Shown here one piece after another: positions 47,586 to 58,260 of a stretch of 64,000 bases of DNA (position 1 is its first letter; every line of letters starts with the position of its first letter). The notes beneath the pieces are model-generated. The model saw only the letters and a program-made list of their open reading frames with translations, was not told the DNA's origin and searched no databases. This DNA is from Sorex araneus (taxonomy: Eukaryota; Chordata; Mammalia; Eulipotyphla; Soricidae): NCBI RefSeq assembly GCF_027595985.1, contig NC_073307.1, positions 10,932,432 through 10,996,431 of the forward strand, written 5' to 3'. The translations under genes were made by a program, and so were the position numbers.

Positions 47586-48589
47586 CACTGTTCACTCCTT
47601 AATATTGATTCACTAAACACATAAAAACACATATATATGCTACACTATTGATTACTCGGTCTTCAAACGACTCATCCAAAACCATACAGAGATAAAGGAA
47701 AGTAACAAAGGAAAATAAACAAGAACATAGTATTATCTAACACTTGTAACACTTAGAAAAAGAAATATGTCTACATTGAGACTCTTTATATAAGCAATAC
47801 TAGATTCTCAGAGCCTTTGCTAGTAATACCCTTCTACATTCTATCTGGGCTTGTTACCTTTTGTTCAGTTTAAACATGCATACACTCAAGATGTAATCAA
47901 GAATTTTTAGTGAAAACTTACAAGATAATGAATATTATCTTCCATTTCAAATATAACTATAATATATTTAATTTCCAGATCCAATAAGAAGTTACATCAG
48001 TTGTGTCCTATCTGTTCCAACAATTTCTGCTAGTATGTGTGCTTAGTTGACTTACTAGAGATCCCATATTTATCTATATACACTTAGGCATTGGTATTTA
48101 GCACATAGCATCTGGAATGAAATATTAAAAAAAACTATACACTGTCTAATTATTATATCTCCTTTAGCCAAATAATAACCTATGAAACTGTAAAAATATA
48201 CTCACAGTCAAATTTATCATACCTTGTCTGCTATGATTTTTAGTGTATTTTTATTTTTGCAAAAAAAATGACAGTATACTCATTCATTTCCTTTGTAAAA
48301 ACAACTCATTTTATTTTAAGTTACAAATTTATTTAACGATAATAAGATTAGAATGAGATATTCATTTCATTAAAAAAAATGGGCATGTATATTCCACTGT
48401 GGAAACCTGCATAGGTTTCTATGTGCTCTAGATAAAGCAATAAAAGTGGCCTTTAAGTACATTTGCTTTTTTAGGTGTTTTTAATGCTACACGCAAATCT
48501 AAATGCTAGTTCTTTTCCTTATGGTTTATAATGATAAAAATTAAACTAATGGAACTTTGATTATGGAGAACCTAAGTTTATCTGGCCTG

Positions 48590-48835
48590 TTATTCCATTA
48601 ATTCAATTCCATATTCTACAGCAAAGTGTGAATGTTCTGCATTAAGTGTAACAGAGTCAGATCTTTCTAGTAAATTAATGTTTTCCTGATTTAAATGGTC
48701 TATTTTATATTCAGCAATGTGAAAACATCCATTTTCACAGTTAACCAATGTAATTTTGAAAGCATCTTCTATGTTATAGAATAGAAACAACTCATTTTTT
48801 CTGTGTGATGAGACTTTCCTTTTAATTATTCGGTA
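48590..48835 (-). other. Candidate minus-strand exon or gene relic (unrecognised)
   Basis: After an acceptor-like CTTTAAACAG at 48836-48845, the minus strand is open for about 80 codons to a TAA. The peptide includes KNELFLFYNIEDAFKITLVN and SHFAVEYGIELME and has a balanced, protein-like composition in AT-rich DNA. An old SINE lies directly upstream and happens to stay in frame, giving a longer chimeric frame of 144 codons that is probably meaningless. I cannot name the protein. Confidence 0.3.
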
Positions 48836-48853
48836 CTGTTTAAAGGTAGAGTG

Positions 48854-48980
48854 CTGGGGCTGGCAAGATGGCTTAGCATCCAGGGATACATGGGGCCCAA
48901 GTTTGAATCCTGATACCACACGGCCTCCAGAACACCACTGCTGGTAGCCCTGGAAACCCCAAGAAACACTAGGGTGGTCC
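48854..48980 (+). mobile_element. SINE-A-like, old subfamily
   Basis: GGGGCTGGCAAGATGGCTTA, CATGGGGCCCAAGTTTGAAT and AGAACACCACTGCTGGTAGC; the tail is lost. Confidence 0.6.
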
Positions 48981-49430
48981 TGGTGTTTTATTTCCTGGTT
49001 TTGTAGATCTGAGCAGCTAAACATCAGCAGTTTCTAGCATTAAATTGTCTACTCTGGTTGACTAAGGGCAATCAAGTTAGTTCCCTGTGTCCTCTGAGTC
49101 TGATTAGGAAGTCTCTTCCTTTATACACACACATACACACACAAATATAGTAGAGTGCTTCATCTTATGGAAATGACAATACAGCTGTTCTTGATCTTGA
49201 ATTAGATGAGTCATTGATACTCTCCATTTATGAGACTTAGTTTTTTAGTTGAATACGTTTGCACTGAATGCTTCTAGTTAATGTGACTTATTAAATAACT
49301 AAATTTTCTAATAAAGAATTTACCGAATTGCTATGCCCATAGATCCATTTTGGAGGTATTTGACAAATGGCTCTTGGCCCTCAATAGAGAATTTAAATGC
49401 TGCTGTTCAAGTTTACTGGTATTATATACA

Positions 49431-49455
49431 TATATAAATATATATATATATATAA
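49431..49455. repeat. Short (TA)n tract
   Basis: TATATATATATATA-type run, low complexity. Confidence 0.7.
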
Positions 49456-49847
49456 AACCTTATTTAGTGCTTAATGATCAGAGTGGCAATGCTACTTCTT
49501 TCATTCAAGACAAATTATTGATATACCCATAACCCACACACTCTACAGTGATATACCTCTGACTAGAATTTTGGAGATAAACAAAAAACTTGGAGAGAAG
49601 ATTCAAAAGTAGATAAGTAAAAATATTAGAGTAAAAGCAATGCCTTGCAATTATAAATTAAGCAAGGAAAAATCACTAGAACAAATACAATAAAGGAAAT
49701 CTTTCTAAATGTTATTCCTCTGTTAACAATTATTAACTATATTGTGAAATATATTAACAACATAAGGAATATATTGAGGTTATTGAAATGTAACCTTTCA
49801 CTATCTGTATTGCAAACCAGAATACCCAAAAGAAGAGAGAGATAATG

Positions 49848-49851
<4 letters not shown>

Positions 49852-49902
<51 letters not shown>
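49852..49902. repeat. (AG)n microsatellite
   Basis: About 25 AG units, directly 5' of an L1 3' end, probably expanded from its polypurine tract. Confidence 0.95.
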
Positions 49903-49906
<4 letters not shown>

Positions 49907-49909
49907 GTC

Positions 49910-50110
49910 TGACAAAGAGGCGAGGGGGAGGTCCAGTAGGAAAACTGGGGACATTAGTGATAGGAAATGTAGTTTGGTGAAGTGACAGGTGTTAGAGTTT
50001 TGTGACCAACTAATTAAAGACTTTCGTGGTACCTGCAATGAATTTAGACACCAATCATGAATAATTCTGTAACTGTGTATCTCACTATGATTCCATTTTT
50101 AAAAATAATT
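49910..50110 (+). mobile_element. L1 3' end containing an extra ~30-40 bp segment
   Basis: ACTGGGGACATTAGTGATAG, then GTGTTAGAGTTTTGTGAC. An unexpected segment at 50015-50054 is followed by the normal CAATCATGAATAATTCTGTA and CTCACTATGATTCCATT. The extra segment recurs at 50912-50951. Confidence 0.65.
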
Positions 50111-50260
50111 TATTATAAATAAATAATTTTGAAAATAAAAATTAAATAAATAAAATAACTAAATATATTAAACTTTTTATAAAGCCAAAAACAAATTTAA
50201 AGTATGACAAAAATATTCATAAACTAAAGTTGAGTGTATTTGTTAAAATTACTATTACCC

Positions 50261-50425
50261 AGGGGCTCAGTGACAGTACAGCTCATAGGGAACTTGCTTT
50301 GCACACAGCCAACCCAGGTTCAATCCTTGACATTCCATATGATCCAGAGTCTACCAAGAGTGATTCCTGAGCACAGATCCAAGAGCTACTCCTGAATACC
50401 ACCGAAGAACAAAATTAAAAAGAAA
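50261..50425 (+). mobile_element. SINE-A, diverged
   Basis: GGGGCTCAGTGACAGTACAG, CAACCCAGGTTCAATCCTTG and CATTCCATATGATCCAGAGT. Confidence 0.8.
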
Positions 50426-50429
50426 TGAG

Positions 50430-52780
50430 TACTACCCAACATTTAATGCATCCCTCCATATGAGGAATAAATAAATTTCAACTTAAAAGCAGTATTACAA
50501 ATGTAGTAGTACAGCACATTTCACAAAGCCTTTCAGCTCTCTAACAGAGCTTGATCAAGAGAATTAAATTACACCTTCATGTTGTAGCAATGTAAATCTG
50601 CCTTCCAAAGTATCTAACTGATACTGACTCTACCATTTGAGTTGATTAGAATGTGTTTAGTAATTGCATGATATCGGGCAGTTTACTAAACTGGAAAAGA
50701 CAAGAGTAGCAAATACTACGAAGAAATTAAACTTGCTTTGACTGATTTTTCTACCTATTACAGACATGTTATCCAAAGTCAAAGCCAAAGTAATCAAATA
50801 CAAGGTTATACACTATAGAAGTAAATGCATCTGACTTGACAAAGAGAATAATAAGATAAATGCCCAAGAGCTTGTGCCTGACCACAGATTAACCATGCAT
50901 AAGTGGGATAATAAAGACTTTCATGGTAGCTGCAATGAATTTAGACACCAAGTAGCGGGAGCTTAATAGAATCCCCACTTTAAAGAAATACTCTTCAAAA
51001 AGACCGTCCTTACTCAAATACAACCTGCTAGTTCGGGGATTCTTCCATCATCTATGTAGCTGAGGAGCATGTTAAAATAAGGGCCTTTCTACTAGCCACC
51101 AGTATAAGCTATTTCACTAGAAAAATCAGGGAAGTGCTATCATGGTGATACAATTGTATTGGAGGAGGACCAGCAGAAAGAAGAGACACTTCTGGTAAGA
51201 TCAGAGAGGGTCCAAAGATGAAACTTCTGTTCATCTGGCTGGTCATTATGGGACCCAAAGACATCTAACTTAGAGAAATTATCAAGAGACCCATCTAGAG
51301 TAACAGTGATCTTCCTATCATTCACGAACTACAAAGGTTCTAGTTTTCCTCCCAGGAAGCAGGGACAAATGTTAAGAAGAAATTAATGTTTTATTAATTT
51401 TACTAATTTCATTAATTTTAATATTACTCAAAATGGTTACAGAGCTGATCCAGACCTAATATTTCCAGGGTGGTTTGACCATGGCTGTATGCGCATTCAA
51501 TTTCAAAACATGATTTGAGATGTGCTTTATTTCTACTATCATGTCAAATTATGTTATTACTATAACTATTATAATTATTATATTACATTTGGCAGAAACA
51601 TAAGCTGCACTATATTAAAAATGCTTTTCCACAAGACATTTCAGTTTACAAAAGTCAGCTGAAACAGGGTAATTTATTTCAAGGAAGAAAATCAACTTTA
51701 ATAGTTAAAAACTATCCTTCAATTCTCAGACTCTAAGCTTCCCGTTAAATTATTCCTATCTCCAAAGAGATTGTGTTTCAATTGTGATTTTGGGTAGCAT
51801 TTGTTTACACCCTGAAAAATAATAGTGATCCAATAACTTCTTTATAAAATTATTAAGAGTTTAAAAAATTAAAATATACTTAAATAGAAGCTAAAACCTC
51901 TGTTCACAGAAAAGTATATTTTCCTTTTGGAGAGAATGGAAGAAATGTGTTTCAATGAAAAATTAATCTTAAGAAAACTTAATACTAAAAATTATGGGAT
52001 ATACTCCATAAATAATTCTAGTTCATTTATTCATCTGCTTTTAAAAAATAAACTTCACTAAAAATGACATTTTGATAGAAGAATGTTTGACTAGGACTTG
52101 TGCGTCTTTGAAGTCACAAGGACATTTATAAATGATCAGAAGTGTTAAATTATAATTTTAGATTGCATAAAATAGAACATTATTTCTGGATATATGCTTA
52201 CTTCTTGTGTAATGTTGCATGTACCCTTTGTATTAGCCATGACTCTGTATAAAACTAATCAATAGGCTGCATTTCCATGTAGGAGATTTATTCTAAAGAA
52301 AAGCACATTGTGGATGAAGGACACATATAGTGTTCATTAAAAATTTTTTACAAAGCCTGGTTGCAAGTAAGAGTGACTAAAACTAATGTAGGAGTCTACT
52401 CACATTCAAAATAACTAGAATGTGTATATAAAACAAAACATGTTTCATAAGAAATCATAATGTGACATTTCATCAATGAAAAAATGATTTTAGAAATTCT
52501 AGATTATGGATAATTTCTTCATAAAAATTGATTCTTGAAAGAAATAACATTTTCCTTTCAGTTTTATAAACATCTAACAAAGTCTGTCATATCTTGTATC
52601 TTTAAAACTCAAATCATTTAGAACCAGACCATTATACATTAGTAAAAATGGAGGTATCAGGACTCATGTAATTATATAAATTATTTTACTTAGTATCTGC
52701 ATTCTTTATATTTCCTATCTAAATGAGGAAGGTAACTTTATTACCTGATAACAATATTCTGAATATTAAGGAGATAATAT
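50430..52780. other. Intergenic DNA, nothing recognised
   Basis: 2.3 kb of AT-rich sequence with no clear repeat except the duplicated segment at 50912-50951; may be single-copy. Confidence 0.5.
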
Positions 52781-52787
52781 CTTCATG

Positions 52788-53146
52788 TGTAGGGAGCCAT
52801 TTTACCTTACTGATCTTGTCCTGTCGCTATTTGTTTATCACTAGCTAACCTCATGCCACACCTAGCAAAGGTTGCCACTCCTAATCTTACTTATTTTATC
52901 CTATCAGCATTTGTTTATCACTAGCTAACGCCCATGCCACACCTTGCATTTTTATTGGGGGTCCCAGCATGCATACTATACCACCTCCTCCCAGCAGGGA
53001 GGTATAAATACTGTAACTGCCATAGAATAAACGCCTTTTCTCCCTCCCCCGGGCTCTGCCTCTGTTCATTCAGCTGTGTCCCCTTCTCAGCCCCATGAAG
53101 GGTTCTCCCTGCTGAACAGAATGAGACCTCCACATCGACCTCCACA
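52788..53146 (+). mobile_element. Solo LTR (359 bp), perfect 6 bp target duplication
   Basis: TGTAGGGAGCC...CTCCACA with TTCATG on each side (52782-52787; 53147-53152). TATAAATA at 53003-53010 and AATAAA at 53026-53031. Same family as 31815-32219. An internal ~80 bp segment (TCACTAGCTAAC...TTTGTTTATCACTAGCTAAC) is duplicated within the U3 part. Confidence 0.92.
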
Positions 53147-53159
53147 TTCATGGGTCTCA

Positions 53160-53347
53160 CAAAAAGGAATCAATTATCTTCCATGGAGGAAGGGAGAGGA
53201 TGGGAAAGGGGGGGGTGTACCCGGGATATTGGTGGTGGGGAATGTGCACTGGTGGAGGGATGGGTGCTTGATCATTGTGTGATTGTAACCCAAACATGAA
53301 AGCTTGTAACTATCTCACGGTGATTCAATATATTTTTTTTTTTTTAA
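53160..53347 (+). mobile_element. L1 3' end with G-rich tract
   Basis: GGGAAAGGGGGGGGTG purine tract, GGGGAATGTGCACTGGTGG, GTGATTGTAACCCAAACATG, CTCACGGTGATTCAATA and a terminal T-run in place of the usual A-tail. Confidence 0.72.
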
Positions 53348-53753
53348 AGAAAGAGCCTTGCTTAGAATAGCACATTTCACTCCAGTGAGAGAAGGAATCT
53401 GGAGTTCCAACCTCCATCAGCGATCAAGAATCGGGGATGCTTTCACGTTTGCCAAGGCATCAAAAATCAGATGGGCTGGACATGTAATGAGATTTGAAAA
53501 CGACCATTGGACTAGAGCTGTTACCAACTGGATTCCATGGGATGTCAAAAAAAAACGTGTGGTCCCCACATATGAGATGGTCAGACTTCTTAGTTAAGAC
53601 CCTGAATGAATGGTTTGAGGCTTTTCGTGTTCCTGGAGCAGGCAGACACCATTTGGCTACACTAGCACAGGACAGGGACTAATGGAGACGTTACTGGCAC
53701 CTGCTCAAGCAAATCGATGAGCAACAGAATGACAATGGATACAAGTGATACAA
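53348..53753 (+). mobile_element. RTE-type LINE 3' fragment, second copy, opposite orientation
   Basis: This shorter copy of the same element reads on the plus strand: HFTPVREGIWSSNLHQRSRI, KIRWAGHVMRFENDHWTRAV, TNWIPWDV, then a frameshift at an A-run near 53549-53556, MRWSDFLVKTLNEWFEAF and the C-terminal region. It ends in GATACAAGTGATACAA. It directly follows an L1 3' end and lies 75 bp from the minus-strand copy, tail to tail. Confidence 0.82.
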
Positions 53754-53828
53754 TATCTTCACAATGTTTAAAGCAATATGTGACTCAGTGTCCCCTCACC
53801 CAATATCATTATGGCTATTTTTAAACAT

Positions 53829-54660
53829 CACTTCACTTGTATCACTTGTCATCCCATTGATCTTCGATTTGCTCGAGCGGGCGCCAGTAGCGTCTCCATT
53901 CGTCCCTGTACTGTGCTAGTGTAGCCCAATGATATATGCTTGCTCCAAAAACAGGAACAGCCTCAAACCATTCATTCAGAGTTTTGACGAAGAAGTCTGA
54001 CCATCTTCTTGGTGGGTGGCTACATGGTCTATTGACGTCCCACAGAATCCAGTTTGTAACAGCTCTAGTCCAGCAGTCATCTCTGAATTGCCTGGCCCAT
54101 CTGATTTTTGACGGCTTGGCAAACAAGACAGCATCCCTGACTCTTGACTGTCGATGGAGGTGGGAACTCCAGATTCCTTTTCTCACTTGAGTGAAATGTG
54201 ATACTCCAAGCATAGCTCTTTCAATCCTCTTTGGGAGACCCAAATAACGTTCTCATCCTGTTTGCGTAGGGCCCAGGCTCTGAGGCATATGTTAGTGCAG
54301 GAAGAACGGTGGAGTCGAAAAGATGTGCCCAGGGCTGGAGGTTCTTTTTCCTCTTAACCATTTCTTCAACGCATTCCATGCTGTTCTCTTCTTCCTACGC
54401 AGTTCTGGCGCCAAGTCGTTCCTCATGTTGAGTTCTTGACCCAGGTACACATAACTGCTGCATTTGGAGATGTTCGTTTCATTGAGAGCAAATGATATGT
54501 CAGGGATCGGTTCATTTTTCATGAACATTATTTTGCTGAAATTCAGCTGCAGTCCAACCTTTCCACACTCGAGGTCGAAGTTTGCCGGCATTTGTGCCTC
54601 TTGGCTAATGTTTGGTGTTATGAGAACAATGTCATCAGCGAAGCTGATGGTGGTGTAGTA
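53829..54660 (-). mobile_element. RTE-type LINE, 3' part of the reverse-transcriptase ORF, with target duplication
   Basis: 5'-truncated non-LTR retrotransposon. Reading the minus strand, it begins inside the reverse transcriptase with FADD, the catalytic Asp-Asp box. It continues through SYVYLGQELNMRNDLAPELR and, after frame breaks, IERAMLGVSHFTQVRKGI, KIRWARQF, a WILWDVN segment, RRWSDFFVKTLNEW and DEWRRYWRPLEQIEDQWDDK before the stop. This order is that of the C-terminal part of RTE-clade reverse transcriptases common in nematodes. The 3' end has GTGATACA-like units rather than poly(A), as in RTE elements. TTTTAAACAT at 53819-53828 and 54661-54670 is a 10 bp target duplication, so both element ends are known. 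Frameshifts and a missing 5' part make it inactive. Confidence 0.85.
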
Positions 54661-55011
54661 TTTTAAACATAATAAAATAAAATGTATTATATTTATTGGG
54701 GAGTTGTATAACATTCATTTATACTTCAGAGTCATCTAATATTGAGTCACTTAATTAATCCCAATCTGCCTCACATGAAGTTAATGCAATTACATCATTT
54801 CTAAAATTATAGTGCTTGGGAACTATTAGAAAAATATGACTTACACAATATAAATAAATAATATATCTCAGAGGCTATAGGAACCAATTAGAAACAGCTA
54901 AGGTCTACTGAAAAATAATTACAAAATGTTTGATAATCTTTATGTTCACGTCTAATCTAATCACAGAGGTTTTTTATTTGTTTGGGGGGATTTTATTTGT
55001 TTGGTTGGCTT

Positions 55012-55097
55012 TTGTTTTGGGGGCACACCCAGCCATAATTAGGCTAGCTCCTGGTTCTGTACTCAAGGGTCACTCACTACCAGTGGGCTCAAACTGA
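55012..55097 (-). mobile_element. SINE-A, left part, split by an LTR
   Basis: TTTTGGGGGCACACCCAGCC, CTAGCTCCTGGTTCTGTACT. The same antisense SINE resumes after the LTR at 55846-55935 (GGGATCAAACGCAGGTCGGC, TATCACTCTAGCCC). Confidence 0.75.
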
Positions 55098-55845
55098 TGT
55101 AGGCAGGTAGATAGGGAAAGGCCCTTGGCAATGAAACAGATTAATAAAGTCTCCAGGAAGGAGAATCCTGAGACTGACCCACCCTGTGGATGCAGAAAAC
55201 AGACCTGATAAGAACTTCAGCTTGGACCCTGAGGAGGTTGGACCCCTCCCCATGAAGTTCCTCAAATTCCGTCAACCTCTTCCTTAATCTGATTAAAATG
55301 TGATCCAGCCTAAAGAAGACGGTCACCACTCCCAACCTCCCTGGTAACCTCCTTAGCAACGGACTTTTACCTGGGAAGAAGCCCCCACGTGGGGGCAGGT
55401 TGAAGAAACCCTATAAAGGCCACCTTGAACAAAGGAAGTGTGCTCATATGCTGCCTGAGCCCATGTGCTGCTTGCGCCCACGTGGCCGAGCACATGTGGT
55501 GCCCGAGCACATGTGTTGCCCGCATCTTCCCCCTTGAGATGTGTACTTTCATGCTTTCGTGTCCACTGCTAGGATGTGTGTAGAGCTCTCTCCATCTTCG
55601 GAGGAGCCTGCGTTCTTTCTTGAGCGCGTTACTCCTACTGGTTTTTCTTTTCCACTTATCCCTTCCTCCTACCCTAAGACCCTCTAAAATAAAATCTGCT
55701 ACTTCATTGCATGTCTACTCCTGAAATTCTTTTCCGAGATCGAGACAAGAACCCAGTAACCCTGGGTCCCGGGCGTTAGAGGCGGTTGGAGAGAAAGTAA
55801 CCGTCTTTCTCCTCCCCGTTTCACATAAGTCACCCGTGGGGCCCA
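55098..55845 (+). mobile_element. Solo LTR (748 bp), gammaretrovirus-like, inserted in a SINE-A
   Basis: TGTAGGCAGG...GGGGCCCA with CTGA at 55094-55097 and 55846-55849, a 4 bp duplication as in class I elements. CCTATAAAGG (about 55411) is the promoter TATA and AATAAAAT (about 55687) the poly(A) signal. An inner segment repeats CATGTG/GCCCGAGCAC units. No internal viral sequence. Confidence 0.8.
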
Positions 55846-56383
55846 CTGACATCAAAACAGCTATACAGGGATCAAACGCAGGTCGGCCACAGGAAAAGCA
55901 AAAACTCTATGTGCGGTACTATCACTCTAGCCCATCTAATCGAAGTTCCAAAACTACACTTGTATTGAATAAACTTACGATGACACTCAGCAATATTTTC
56001 ATTTTGCTAAGAACCCTAAAAATGCATAATACAGATACATACTCATGATGGTGTCTTATTTTCTATGCATTTAAATAAATATTTAAACAAATATTTTAAT
56101 TAAACATGTGTTAAAATTGGAAAATATAATAACAATAATTTTAGTATTGTAAATTATAGACTATGGGTGAAAAAAAAACTAAAAGATATTATTCCAAAAC
56201 AGAAGTATAGTAAGCACAGGAAGAATTGCATACTGTCCTTTCCCTTCTTTTTCTGACACTATTTTATATTGCTTAATATACATTTTTATATATTAGAAAT
56301 TAAAATTAAATGTAAATTGACTAAAATCCATGATTACTAATGGATATATTATGTATAAATGTATGTGTATAAGTTCTAAAACA

Positions 56384-56440
56384 ATGTGTGTGTGCACATG
56401 CAGTGTGTGTGTGTGTGTGTGTTGTGTGTGTGTGTGTAGA
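56384..56440. repeat. (GT)n microsatellite, interrupted
   Basis: TGTGTG runs broken by a CACATGCA segment and one missing G. Confidence 0.9.
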
Positions 56441-56525
56441 TCTGTGTATATATACAAGAGATCAGCTAAGGTATTCCATAGCATTACTACCTTGGGATTT
56501 ATTTTTTTTGGCCATGTACCCTATA

Positions 56526-56683
56526 CTAGTAGGGCACTGGTAACATTTCCATTGTGAGACTTGTTACTGTTTTTGGCATGGGTAGCTTGCCATGCTCTGC
56601 CGTGCTGGCGAGATACTCTCATACTCTCGGTAGCTTGCTGGGCTCTCCAAGAGTGGCCGAGGACTTGAAGCCAGGTCGGCCAC
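56526..56683 (-). mobile_element. SINE-B, left part, split by an LTR
   Basis: CATTGTGAGACTTGTTACTG, GGTAGCTTGCTGGGCTCTCC and CAGGTCGGCCAC; the head continues after the LTR at 57720-57762 (GTGCAAGGCAAATGCCCTAC). An extra CATACTCT unit is present. Confidence 0.85.
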
Positions 56684-57719
56684 TGTAGGATAACATAGCC
56701 TCAGGTAGTTTAGGTTTATTGGGTTACTCCCGTTACAGTGCTCCTATTCTTCTTTATTTGTAGCTTCTTTCTTAGTGTTCTGTTGACTTGTAAATAATGT
56801 TTTTCTCTTCTCCTTGAGTCCTTTGCATAGTTTATTCAGAGCAAGTCCGTTTTGTATGGACACAGGAAGACTTAACAAATGTTATGCTTTTGTAACCTGG
56901 GAGTCATTTGACTCTACATGATATTTTCCTCCAGGGCATCTGTTCTCTTGACCTAAGCCTCAGCTGCCCTTACTTCCTAGCATCCCCAAAGCAGGGTCCC
57001 GACGTGGGACGAGAAGGACCCAGGGCAAGCAGTGAGATACATGCTACCCTGGCATCGAGATGGGCCTGGCCAAAGTGCCTAATGCTTAACTATAAGTTAA
57101 GAGCTTGATCATGGACAAATGTTGTCATGATCCAAACAGTGATAACTAGATTCAGACCCTGCTAGGGTGAGGAATGATTAATCTGGCCTGAGTGCTGTGG
57201 TCTGAGCCTGTGGCAAGATGTTGCCAGGAGAGCTGCCTTGCAAACCTCAATGTATCCCTTGCTATGTCCATGCAAAAATAACTAGTATTAAGATGTTAAT
57301 GAGTGTTTGGAATGGGGAGAGGAGAAAAAACCCTTAAGAGTCAGGAAGGGCTTTGGAATGCCCTGCCCTCAGGAAGGGCTTTCTTATGTTGATTTTGCTA
57401 CCTGGCTGGGTGTAGCCTAGAAGGCAAGGTGGGAGAGACAAGTAGGAGGAGAGATGAGAGCTGCGAGAGAGGTGGAGGTAGATCCAGAGAGAGGCCGGAG
57501 CTGGGAGTGCGGGAGATGAGAAAGATGGAAGATTGAATAAACTGTAACTAATCAGCAACTAGCCTGGTCCTCGTTCTTCCTTTGCCTGTCCTTGACCACC
57601 AGCCATCCTGATCCAGTCCACACACTGCGGCTTCAGGGCACCGAACGTGGGCGGAGAGACAGAGCCGCCCGGAGAGCCCGCGAGTGCACGCGCCCCTCGG
57701 AGAGTCTTAGTTTTTTACA
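56684..57719 (+). mobile_element. Solo LTR (1036 bp) inserted in a SINE-B, perfect 6 bp target duplication
   Basis: TGTAGGATAAC...TTTTTTACA with GGCCAC at 56678-56683 and 57720-57725, both part of the interrupted SINE. AATAAACTG at about 57536, then a CT-rich R/U5 part. Same family as 16283-17414. Confidence 0.92.
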
Positions 57720-58015
57720 GGCCACGTGCAAGGCAAATGCCCTACTGCTGTGCTATGACAGTGACAGTGACAGTGACCCTATAGTAGCCTCAAACCAACA
57801 GGAACGCTTTAAAACATGATGCCTTAAGCCTTCACAGCTCACAGAATCATGAGCAAATGTGGGCTCATGACGTCTCCAATCACCCTTGTGATCAAGTTCC
57901 CCAGAGTTTCCCAGCACCTTCCACCTTGGGTGCCTCTTAAATTTCCTCATGAAGCTTTACTGAAATCCAGATATTCTGGTTTTGATTGTCTAACATGGCC
58001 TCAGTCAACTGAAGA

Positions 58016-58260
58016 GTAGCACTGTATCACTGTCATCCTGTTGTTCATCGATTTGCTTGAGTGGGCGCCAGTAACGTCTCCATTGTGATTCTCGTTGGTA
58101 CTGTTTTTGACATCAAATACGCCAGGAGTAGCTTGCCAGGCTCTGCCATGCAGGCGAGATACTCTCGGTAGCTTGCTGGGCTCTCCGAGAAGGATGGAGG
58201 AATCCAACCTGGGTTAGCTGCGTGCAAGGCAAACGCCCTACCCGCTGTGCTATCACTCCA
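58016..58260 (-). mobile_element. SINE-B, full-length antisense
   Basis: CACTGTATCACTGTCATCC tail, TCATCGATTTGCTTGAGTGG, GTAGCTTGCCAGGCTCTGCC and CTATCACTCCA head. Its 5' end abuts the 7SK copy with no spacer; the last GCCCC of the usual head is missing. Confidence 0.93.

Noticed and set aside
53842-54243. 133-codon minus frame as an endogenous shrew gene
   Set aside because: It is the C-terminal part of the RTE reverse transcriptase.
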